DNA from: an uncultured Clostridia bacterium
Lineage (GTDB): Bacteria; Bacillota; Clostridia; Christensenellales; UBA1242
DNA: 10,647 nucleotides
Reading direction: 5' to 3'
NCBI GenBank assembly: GCA_934776915.1
Contig: CAKVNA010000018.1
Coordinates: forward strand, 1-10,647
Position numbers and translations under genes: made by a program. The notes under the pieces were generated by a model, which was given only the letters and a program-made list of their open reading frames with translations, made no database searches and was not told the origin of the DNA. Positions 6,192 to 10,647 of the stretch are shown piece by piece (positions within the stretch are counted from its first letter, which is position 1; the number at the start of each line of letters is the position of its first letter).

Positions 6192-6875
6192 TTACATTTT
6201 GTATGTTGTCTTGATTCCAGGTCCCATTGTGGAAGCAAGAGTGATGCTTCTGAGATAGGTTCCTTTGCTTGCGGCTGGTTTTGCTTTGACAATAGCGTTC
6301 ATAAGAGCGTCATAGTTTTCATAAAGTTTTTCCACTCCAAAACTTGCCTTGCCGATTGCGACATGGACAATGTTTGTTTTGTCAAGTCTGTATTCAACTT
6401 TACCTGCTTTTACATCGTTGATTGCTTTCTTGACATCCATTGTAACTGTTCCACTCTTTGGGTTTGGCATAAGTCCTTTTGGTCCAAGGATTTTTGCCAC
6501 ACGACCAACAAATCCCATCATATCTGGGGTTGTGATACACACATCAAAATCTAGCCAACCACCTTGAATTTTGGAGATAATTTCATCTCCGCCAACTATG
6601 TCAGCACCATTTTTTGTTGCTTCGTCAGCTTTGTCGCCTTTTGCAATAACAAGCACTTTCTTAGTTTTGCCTGTTCCTGCTGGAAGCACGACTGTGCCTC
6701 TGACTTGTTGGTCAGCACTTCTTCCGTCAACACCAAGTTTGATGTGAAGTTCAATGCTTTCGTCAAATTTTGCATTTGCTGTCTTAATTGCAAGTTCCAA
6801 TGCTTCTTTTGGTTCGTAAACTTTGTTCTTGTCAACAAGGGCGCAAACTTCTTTAAATCTTTTTCCTGTATTCAT
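6192..6875 (-). CDS. rplA: 50S ribosomal protein L1
   Basis: L1 binds the mobile L1 stalk of 23S rRNA and helps release deacylated tRNA from the E site. In many bacteria it also represses translation of its own operon. The protein has 227 residues, the usual length. It carries the family signature [15 protein letters not shown] and the segment [22 protein letters not shown]. The start is set at the ATG encoding [10 protein letters not shown], with AAGGGGG upstream, rather than at an in-frame codon eight residues earlier inside the rplK end. It follows rplK by 13 nt and is the last gene of the operon. Confidence 0.97.
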   Translation of the reverse strand: MNTGKRFKEVCALVDKNKVYEPKEALELAIKTANAKFDESIELHIKLGVDGRSADQQVRGTVVLPAGTGKTKKVLVIAKGDKADEATKNGADIVGGDEIISKIQGGWLDFDVCITTPDMMGFVGRVAKILGPKGLMPNPKSGTVTMDVKKAINDVKAGKVEYRLDKTNIVHVAIGKASFGVEKLYENYDALMNAIVKAKPAASKGTYLRSITLASTMGPGIKTTYKM

Positions 6876-6888
6876 TTCCGCTACCCCC

Positions 6889-7317
6889 TTAGTCCACAAC
6901 TTCTACGCCCATGCTTCGGGCTGCACCTGCAATCATGCTCATAGCACTTTCAAGTGAAGATGCATTAAGGTCTGGCATCTTTGTTTCTGCAATTTCTTTG
7001 ATTTGCGCTTTGGTGATTTTTGCGACTTTTGTTTTGTTTGGAACAGCGCTTGCTTTGTCTATTCCGCATGCTTTCTTAATCAAAACTGCTGCTGGTGGAG
7101 TTTTGAGGATGAAAGTGAATGATCTGTCTTCATAAATTGTGACCACAACAGGAATAACAAGTCCTGCTTTGTCGGAAGTCTTGTCATTGAATTCTTTTGT
7201 GAATCCAGCAAGGTTAATTCCGTGAGGTCCAAGTGTAGAACCAACTGGTGGTCCTGGGGTTGCTTTTGCAGCAGGCAACTGAAGTTTAACGATTGCCTTA
7301 ACTTTCTTTTCTGCCAT
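6889..7317 (-). CDS. rplK: 50S ribosomal protein L11
   Basis: L11 forms the GTPase-associated centre with 23S rRNA and is needed for factor binding and RelA-type stringent signalling. The protein has 142 residues from [10 protein letters not shown], the normal size. It shows the N-terminal proline-rich segment ([18 protein letters not shown]) of the thiostrepton-sensitive domain and the C-terminal rRNA-binding domain ([12 protein letters not shown]...[11 protein letters not shown]). The start was chosen because GGGAGG lies just upstream; the frame extends 20 residues further, but that stretch falls in the regulatory leader. The second Pro of LGPHG, where many homologues have Gln, is a small variation in the drug-binding helix. 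Confidence 0.97.
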   Translation of the reverse strand: MAEKKVKAIVKLQLPAAKATPGPPVGSTLGPHGINLAGFTKEFNDKTSDKAGLVIPVVVTIYEDRSFTFILKTPPAAVLIKKACGIDKASAVPNKTKVAKITKAQIKEIAETKMPDLNASSLESAMSMIAGAARSMGVEVVD

Positions 7318-7332
7318 AATTTCCTCCCTTGG

Positions 7333-7382
7333 CATAAGTGGTTTTTGCGAATGCATATAAGATTTACATTCTCCCACATATA
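7333..7382 (-). promoter_or_regulatory. L1-binding-site mimic in the rplK leader
   Basis: The minus-strand leader contains GTGGGAG (7377-7371), a GAATG/CATTC stem (7371-7367 with 7353-7349) and ACCAC (7342-7338) that pairs back to GTGG. The layout GUGG-GAG-stem-A-rich-ACCAC copies the L1 site of 23S rRNA (GGUGGGAG ... GAAAUACCACC). By analogy with the known L11-L1 operon control, free L1 would bind here and repress rplK-rplA translation. Confidence 0.65.
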
Positions 7383-7436
7383 TTGCATAAGTCAGTTTTA
7401 AACATCACTTATAACTTGTCACAAACTGCCCTATGC

Positions 7437-7488
7437 TTAATAACCTTTTGCCCCTTGTTCCAGCAAACAAAGAGCCAAAGTTTATTAA
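7437..7488 (-). other. Large stem-loop between nusG and rplK
   Basis: The two sides match in nested blocks: TTAATAA with TTATTAA (7437-7443 and 7482-7488), CTTTTG with CAAAG, and CCTTGTT with AACAAAG (one G-U on the minus strand), around a 6-nt loop. This gives roughly 19 base pairs. No U-run follows on the minus strand, so it is better read as a processing or stability element than a terminator. It would separate the nusG and rplK-rplA parts of the message. Confidence 0.6.
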
Positions 7489-7493
7489 CAAGA

Positions 7494-8045
7494 TTAAATT
7501 TTTCTAACTTGAGAGAATTCGAGGTCAACAGGAGTTTCTCTGCCAAACATTTCTACATTAACTTTGCATTTTTTCATTTTGCCGTCAGCAGTGTTTTCGT
7601 CAACGGACAAAACTGTGCCAACAAAGCCATTAAGTGGGCCGTCAATAACCTCCACTTTGTCGTTTACCGCAAGGTCAATGTCAACAACAACTTTTTCTAG
7701 GTGAAGTTTTCTTATTTCTTCTTCCGTCATAGGAAGTGGTCTGCCTTTTGGTCCAGCAAAACCTGTGATGCCGTGAGTTCTTGTGATGTTGTGCCACAAG
7801 TCGTCACCATATTTAATTTTCACCAAAATGTAGCTTGGCAAAAGTTTTCTTGTAACAAGTTTTTTCTTTCCGTTCTTTTCTTCAATCACTTCTTCCATAG
7901 GAATTACGATATCGAAAATTCTATCTTCCAAATGATACTTTTTGATAACCATTTCGAGATTGGTTTTTGCCACTTGTTCATAGCCCGAATAGGTGTGCAA
8001 GACATACCATTTTGCTTCCAAATCCTTTGCGTCTAACTTTTCCAT
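7494..8045 (-). CDS. nusG: Transcription termination/antitermination factor NusG
   Basis: NusG binds the clamp of RNA polymerase through its NGN domain and links it through the KOW domain to Rho or ribosomal protein S10. The 183-residue protein has the NGN domain first (AKWYVLHTYSGYEQVAKTNL, with LLPSYILVKI and GITGFAGPKGRPLPM) and the C-terminal KOW motif (NDKVEVIDGPLNGFVGTVLS). Length is normal for Firmicutes. AAAGGGAAAG precedes the ATG. It follows secE by 28 nt, the standard order. Confidence 0.97.
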   Translation of the reverse strand: MEKLDAKDLEAKWYVLHTYSGYEQVAKTNLEMVIKKYHLEDRIFDIVIPMEEVIEEKNGKKKLVTRKLLPSYILVKIKYGDDLWHNITRTHGITGFAGPKGRPLPMTEEEIRKLHLEKVVVDIDLAVNDKVEVIDGPLNGFVGTVLSVDENTADGKMKKCKVNVEMFGRETPVDLEFSQVRKI

Positions 8046-8073
8046 AATACTTTCCCTTTATGACAGATTAAAA

Positions 8074-8376
8074 TCAATTTAAGAACAACTTGTAAACCCA
8101 GCCCAAGCCGTAATCAATGCCAAAAAGCACCAATGTAAACAGCAAAACAACTAGTATAACAATACCAGTTTTCTTAACCACGCTTGCAAAAGTTGGCCAA
8201 GAAACCTTTTTAAGTTCGCTCCAAGATTCTCTCAATTTTCTGAAAAGACCTGGTTTTTTCTCTTTAGCAGGTTTTTTGTCCTTTTTCTTATCCGTCTTTT
8301 TTTGTTGTTTGTCGTCTTTTGTTGCTACGACTTCAGTTTCCACAACTTCTTCGTCAACAGTTTTGCTTTTTGCCAT
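8074..8376 (-). CDS. secE: Preprotein translocase subunit SecE
   Basis: SecE clamps SecY in the SecYEG protein-export channel. The 100-residue protein has a charged Lys/Glu-rich N-terminal extension (1-45), then the conserved SecE segment (FRKLRESWSELKKVSWPT) and one transmembrane helix (about 70-96). A single C-terminal helix is the normal form outside the gamma-proteobacteria. The low-complexity extension, about 40 residues, is longer than in the roughly 60-residue Bacillus protein. AAAGGAG precedes the ATG. Confidence 0.95.
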   Translation of the reverse strand: MAKSKTVDEEVVETEVVATKDDKQQKKTDKKKDKKPAKEKKPGLFRKLRESWSELKKVSWPTFASVVKKTGIVILVVLLFTLVLFGIDYGLGWVYKLFLN

Positions 8377-8419
8377 TTCAAACTCCTTTACTTTGCAAAA
8401 TTGCCAAAAAAATCACAAA

Positions 8420-8569
8420 TTATTTTGTTTCTTTGTGAGTGGTGTGCTTCTTGCAAAATCTGCAATACTTGCTCATTTCGATTCTGTCTGGATCGTTTTT
8501 CTTATTCTTATAAGTGTCATAATTTCTTTGTTTGCATTCTGTGCAAGCAAGTGTAATTCTATCTCTCAT
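8420..8569 (-). CDS. rpmG: 50S ribosomal protein L33
   Basis: A 49-residue frame begins [20 protein letters not shown] and ends [16 protein letters not shown]. It is the zinc-ribbon (C+) form of L33, with both cysteine pairs present (C9/C12 and C36/C39), which implies zinc-replete expression. AAAGGA lies 8 nt before the ATG. It heads the operon, 43 nt upstream of secE, the usual Firmicutes arrangement. It binds 23S rRNA near the E site. Confidence 0.96.
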   Translation of the reverse strand: MRDRITLACTECKQRNYDTYKNKKNDPDRIEMSKYCRFCKKHTTHKETK

Positions 8570-8593
8570 AATCTTTGTCCTTTCACCAAAAAA

Positions 8594-8618
8594 TTAACAC
8601 CCCTAAGACGAGTGTTAA
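8594..8618. promoter_or_regulatory. Inverted repeat at the rpmG transcription start
   Basis: TTAACAC (8594-8600) and GTGTTAA (8612-8618) form a perfect 7-bp inverted repeat with an 11-nt spacer. It covers the predicted transcription start of the rpmG operon (about 8615), so it could be an operator or a 5'-end hairpin. No regulator is indicated. Confidence 0.35.
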
Positions 8619-8621
8619 TAG

Positions 8622-8650
8622 ACTTTATCACAAAAAACAACACTTGTCAA
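8622..8650 (-). promoter_or_regulatory. Promoter of the rpmG-secE-nusG-rplK-rplA operon
   Basis: On the minus strand TTGACA (8650-8645) is a perfect -35, followed by a 17-nt spacer and TAAAGT (8627-8622; 4 of 6) as -10. Transcription would start near 8615, about 46 nt before the rpmG ATG. The remaining bases to 8775 hold the leader of the divergent plus-strand gene. I found no convincing promoter for that gene, though TTTAAT near 8750 could be a -10. Confidence 0.7.
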
Positions 8651-8775
8651 TAATTTTCTTTGAAAAATATATAACATGTAAAGTTTTATTCTATTAGCAA
8701 ATAAGGATAGGACTTTTTTTTGCTGAATTTAGGTGTTGCCTACCTTGTTTAATCTAAACAAAAGGGGGAGAAAAA

Positions 8776-9027
8776 TTGGCATTTGTTACTGAAAGTGGTT
8801 CTGTGCTTTTGAATCCATCTGAAAAAGGCAGAAAATATTCCGTTGAGTTGAAGCATGGACGAGCCATAACAAACGATGGCAAAAGAAAGATTGACAAGAA
8901 AACTGGCATGACGAAGCTTTTGACAAAAGAACAACTTGCATATCGTGCTGGATATTTGGCACATCAAAAAGATAGCAATCGTGCTTTTAAGTCCAAACAT
9001 CCTAGATACAAAAGAAAAACTGCATAA
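8776..9027 (+). CDS. Small basic protein of unknown function
   Basis: The 83-residue protein starts at TTG behind GGGGGAG (5 nt spacing), a strong site that decides the start. About a quarter of the residues are Lys or Arg, concentrated in the middle and in the tail KSKHPRYKRKTA, and acidic residues are few, so nucleic-acid binding is plausible. The segment LLTKEQLAYRAGYLAHQKDS (48-67) reads as an amphipathic helix. I recognise no named family; I have an impression of similar small proteins in Firmicutes accessory DNA but cannot confirm it. The next gene begins 12 nt downstream, so the two are very likely co-transcribed. Being divergent from the ribosomal operon is probably incidental. Confidence 0.75.
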   Translation: MAFVTESGSVLLNPSEKGRKYSVELKHGRAITNDGKRKIDKKTGMTKLLTKEQLAYRAGYLAHQKDSNRAFKSKHPRYKRKTA

Positions 9028-9039
9028 GGGAGAATATAT

Positions 9040-9345
9040 TTGAAGGTTAAAAATCAAAAGAAAATTTTGAAGAATGAGTTTAGAAAAAACAAAGTGACTA
9101 GACACCCGGCATATATCTATGCAAAGGCTGGCAATATCTACGAATATATTGGTTTAACTCATTCTCCTATAACAGATAATGTGAAAAATATTAGGCTTGA
9201 GAAAAACCCAAACCCAAAAGATAAGAGTGTTGCTTACTTTCGTCCAAAAGCTGAAAGTGCAAAAACAAACAAATTTAAGAAAAAAGAAATTGGTTGGAGT
9301 TTTTCCAAAAAAGATAAAAACAAAATAGATCGTTATAGGAAATAA
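9040..9345 (+). CDS. Small basic protein, possibly PemK/MazF-like
   Basis: The 101-residue protein starts at TTG behind GGGAGA and lies 12 nt after the previous gene. It has a Lys-rich start (1-20), then RHPAYIYAKAGNIYEYIGLTHS (21-42), a segment LEKNPNPKDKSVAYFRPK (53-70), and a C-terminal GWSFSKKDKNKIDRY. The order 'hP...hhhh.....yhhhhlTHS', 'nPN..DK..aYhRp' and 'lS..D...I' loosely resembles the beta-barrel and C-terminal helix of PemK/MazF-type proteins. This is a weak pattern impression, not a family assignment, and the usual MazF N-terminal 'GDI...D.dP..G.Eq' is absent. If it were a toxin, the preceding basic gene would be an unusual antitoxin. Unknown function is the safe call. Confidence 0.7.
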   Translation: MKVKNQKKILKNEFRKNKVTRHPAYIYAKAGNIYEYIGLTHSPITDNVKNIRLEKNPNPKDKSVAYFRPKAESAKTNKFKKKEIGWSFSKKDKNKIDRYRK

Positions 9346-9427
9346 AAAAAGAACGACACAACACGAGCAGATGCATTGGTTGTGATTACGGGACACCGAA
9401 ACTTAATTCGTTTTTCTCCCAACGTTC
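9344..9427 (-). ncRNA. Candidate small RNA of about 85 nt
   Basis: The transcript predicted from the consensus promoter at 9434-9461 would start near 9427 and meet a run of seven U at 9350-9344. In between lie a GGGA...UCCC stem with an inner CGAA/UUCG, and a CACAAC/GUUGUG stem with a 16-nt loop about six nt before the U-run. No ribosome site or convincing small frame is visible. The U-run abuts the end of the opposite gene, so its 3' end would be antisense to that gene's 3' UTR. It does not match tmRNA, SRP RNA or 6S RNA motifs known to me. Confidence 0.4.
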
Positions 9428-9433
9428 ACAGAG

Positions 9434-9461
9434 ATTATATCACATCAAATATATTTGTCAA
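9434..9461 (-). promoter_or_regulatory. Fully consensus sigma-A promoter on the minus strand
   Basis: On the minus strand TTGACA (9461-9456), a 16-nt spacer and TATAAT (9439-9434) match the consensus in all 12 positions. It is the best promoter in the window, yet no minus-strand gene follows it. Confidence 0.75.
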
Positions 9462-9651
9462 CCCTTTATAGCAAAAAGTTCCGATGTCGTCACTAATTTT
9501 AAATTGGTGTTTTTCGTGAACAAAAAAACTGAATAACAAAACTGTAAGTCATGCGAACACAGTAACATGCACACGTTCGATAGAATAAGTCGAACAAATA
9601 TTTAAAACTATCTCTAATGCCAGAGATTAAAAGAAAAAGGAGAAAATTAAA
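9462..9651 (+). promoter_or_regulatory. Gene-free leader with operator-like repeats
   Basis: The stretch before the 9652 gene has a perfect inverted repeat GTTCGA/TCGAAC (9575-9580 and 9590-9595). Its 9-nt spacer contains TAGAAT (9581-9586), which could be a -10 box, though no good -35 precedes it. A small hairpin ATCTCT/AGAGAT (9610-9615 and 9622-9627) sits just before the ribosome site AAAGGAG. Together these suggest a regulated start region, but the promoter itself is not certain. Confidence 0.4.
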
Positions 9652-9966
9652 ATGGCTAATAATGTTAGAAGAATGATTATGGAAGACGGAATTGTCTTGG
9701 AGAAAATTTTTAAAGGTGCAACTGACGAGTTTAAAGGCTCTGACGGCAGACTTGTTCCCGCTCAACCAGATAGATACATTTTGAAGTGTGTCAGCGGTGA
9801 AACATATTCAAAAGAAATTGGTTTCTCTCAATCTACTGTTCTGGAATATAAAGTTGACAAGACAACGTTTGACAGAGTTTCTGCATATTCTCCAGTTACT
9901 GTGAGATACGAAGTATCAAATTACGGAGCCAAAGCAGATTCCGTCATACTTAAAGAAAACAAATAA
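9652..9966 (+). CDS. Small soluble protein of unknown function
   Basis: The 104-residue protein starts at ATG behind AAAGGAG and has no signal peptide or membrane segment. It begins MANNVRRMIMEDGIVLEKIF and then reads as alternating beta strands (RYILKCVSGETYSKEIGF, STVLEYKVDKTTFDRV, SPVTVRYEVSNYGAKADSVIL). A small all-beta fold such as an OB-like or single-strand-binding-type barrel is possible, but there is no defining motif and I do not recognise the family. It leads a tight unit with two tiny membrane proteins: the stop codon lies inside the ribosome site of the next gene, 13 nt before that start. Confidence 0.75.
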   Translation: MANNVRRMIMEDGIVLEKIFKGATDEFKGSDGRLVPAQPDRYILKCVSGETYSKEIGFSQSTVLEYKVDKTTFDRVSAYSPVTVRYEVSNYGAKADSVILKENK

Positions 9967-9979
9967 AAGGAGATAAGAC

Positions 9980-10174
9980 TTGGAAATTTTTAAAAACATA
10001 ATGCTAGTGCTTTTGGGAATGTTGCTCGCTGTTTGCATTTTCTGTGTAACAGTTGCAATCGGCTGTGCTGTAAATGGCATTTCGTTTGGACAACAAATAA
10101 GTCAATGGTTTGGCGAAGTTGCCCCTGCTATTGAACAAACGGCAGAAACTACTGCACATATTTCCGTATTTTAA
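9980..10174 (+). CDS. Small membrane protein, 64 residues
   Basis: The protein starts at TTG, with AAAAGGAGA 7 nt upstream deciding the start. Residues 4-33 (from KNIMLVLLGMLLAV to VAIGCAV) form one long transmembrane segment. A short amphipathic stretch (SFGQQISQWFGEV) and a polar tail ending TAETTAHISVF follow. It has no lipobox, because the Cys residues lie inside the helix. Size and layout fit small membrane proteins found in mobile elements, but no family can be named. It is co-transcribed with the preceding soluble protein and the following hydrophobic peptide. Confidence 0.65.
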   Translation: MEIFKNIMLVLLGMLLAVCIFCVTVAIGCAVNGISFGQQISQWFGEVAPAIEQTAETTAHISVF

Positions 10175-10187
10175 TTTGGGATGAAGC

Positions 10188-10346
10188 ATGAAAAAGATTT
10201 TAATAATTGGGCTAATAATTGTCCTAATAGTCTTATTTGGCACGTTCCCACTTTCCATTCTATCTTACATATTTTCGTTTGTTGGCAAAGCCTTTGGCTG
10301 GCTTGCAAAAATATTAAACGTGTTCGGCTGGAATGGAATTATATAA
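10188..10346 (+). CDS. Very small hydrophobic peptide, 52 residues
   Basis: The frame starts at ATG (10188) with GGGATGA about 7 nt upstream and reads MKKILIIGLI...VFGWNGII. A Lys pair is followed by a strongly hydrophobic helix (4-30). A second amphipathic, Gly/Trp/Phe-rich segment (FVGKAFGWLAKILNVFGW) comes after it. This is the shape of small membrane peptides such as holin-like, type I toxin-like or leaderless bacteriocin-like peptides, none of which can be proven. It starts 13 nt after the previous gene and ends 4 nt before a terminator stem, so it is the last gene of the unit. A longer frame in another phase (10181-10426) runs through the terminator and is not favoured. Confidence 0.6.
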   Translation: MKKILIIGLIIVLIVLFGTFPLSILSYIFSFVGKAFGWLAKILNVFGWNGII

Positions 10347-10350
10347 CTAG

Positions 10351-10392
10351 AAAGCACTACCTAGGAACTGCCACCTATCTAGTGCTTTTTTA
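10351..10392 (+). terminator. Intrinsic terminator after the small-peptide unit
   Basis: AAAGCACTA (10351-10359) pairs with TAGTGCTTT (10380-10388), 9 bp, followed by more T. The 20-nt loop can form a small inner AGG/CCT stem. It separates the three-gene unit from the gene starting at 10417. Confidence 0.85.
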
Positions 10393-10416
10393 TAAACTTT
10401 TTAAAAGGAGAAAAAA

Positions 10417-10647
10417 TTGGATATAACAAAAAAGATTTTTAATGTGGCTTTGATTGCTATTACAGCAGTTCTAACCTTAATGAGTTGTGTCTATTTCTAT
10501 TTTATAACCCTTGGGAAAAACAAGTTGCCTTCAGCAATCACATCCACCTATGCAACTTTTGTTACAGACCCACAAACTAACGAAAAATTGCCCGCTATCG
10601 AAGCGAACTATTATTCTAACAAAAGTGGCAATGGCGAAGAAGTCGTA
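10417..10647 (+). CDS. Membrane-anchored protein, N-terminal part (cut by window end)
   Basis: The frame starts at TTG with AAAGGAG six nt upstream and stays open for 77 codons to the window edge. MDITKKIFNV leads into one transmembrane segment (about 7-31, VALIAITAVLTLMSCVYFYFITL). The Cys in LMSC could be read as a lipobox, but the helix continues past it, so a plain membrane anchor fits better. The part seen after it (GKNKLPSAITSTYATFVTDPQTN...) is polar and probably faces outside. The family cannot be judged from this fragment. It is separated from the upstream unit by a terminator only about 25 nt before its start, so it relies on read-through or a promoter I cannot see. Confidence 0.65.
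   Translation, partial: MDITKKIFNVALIAITAVLTLMSCVYFYFITLGKNKLPSAITSTYATFVTDPQTNEKLPAIEANYYSNKSGNGEEVV

Noticed and set aside
8570..8775. tRNA-Trp or other tRNA near rpmG-secE
   Set aside because: Such a tRNA is common at this place in Firmicutes, but no cloverleaf or GGTTCGA-type arm could be found in the spacer.
9154..9396. 80-residue frame on the minus strand opposite the basic gene
   Set aside because: It starts at GTG without ribosome site and is Phe-rich because it is the complement of a Lys-rich gene. The transcript there is better read as a small RNA.
9554..9595. LexA (SOS) box
   Set aside because: The Gram-positive box needs CGAAC-N4-GTTCG. Here the order is GTTCGA-N9-TCGAAC, and the CGAAC...GTTCG pair is 16 nt apart.
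10181..10426. 81-residue frame overlapping the 52-residue peptide
   Set aside because: It lacks the compact hydrophobic pattern, runs through the terminator at 10351-10392 and ends in the leader of the next gene.

Overview
The window looks like chromosome from a low-GC Gram-positive bacterium, most likely an uncultured gut-type Clostridia/Firmicutes lineage. I infer this from the rpmG-secE-nusG-rplK-rplA order, strong AGGAG ribosome sites, frequent TTG starts, short intrinsic terminators, and a lipoprotein type (Cys-rich 'ATC...CSxC' repeats plus a beta-helix) that is common in gut Firmicutes. No species call is possible from sequence reading alone.

Layout, left to right. 1-360 has no gene. 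It holds a mosaic of short unrelated hairpins punctuated by TATCATG (left half) and CATGATA (right half), fenced by two intrinsic terminators. 368-2920 (minus) is a large surface lipoprotein with its own promoter and a 5'-UTR hairpin. 2921-3390 is an AT-rich spacer with repeats. 3391-3843 (plus) is a Cu/Zn superoxide dismutase whose terminator overlaps its stop codon. 3922-3955 is a perfect palindrome made of two DnaA-box 9-mers. 3956-5764 (minus) is a solitary phage-tail-fibre-like protein: a long coiled coil of Asn-containing heptads, then a carbohydrate-binding-like and fibre-tip region. Its leader carries two sequence-related hairpins. 5932-6108 may encode a small 58-residue protein.

6132-8650 is the minus-strand translation/secretion operon rpmG-secE-nusG-rplK-rplA. 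It has a good sigma-A promoter at its head and a strong terminator directly after rplA, so rplJ-rplL do not follow here. A large hairpin lies between nusG and rplK, and the rplK leader resembles the L1-binding site of 23S rRNA, which suggests autoregulation by L1.

8776-10647 (plus strand) looks like accessory DNA. It has two small, very basic proteins in one transcription unit, then an apparent minus-strand small RNA driven by a fully consensus promoter, then a unit of a small soluble protein and two tiny membrane proteins ended by a terminator, and finally the start of another membrane protein cut by the window edge. Four of these six genes start with TTG behind strong ribosome sites. None has a function I can name with confidence.

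The best candidates for something undescribed are the hairpin mosaic at 43-303, the stand-alone fibre gene with its twin-hairpin leader, and the small-gene/small-RNA block at 8776-10647.
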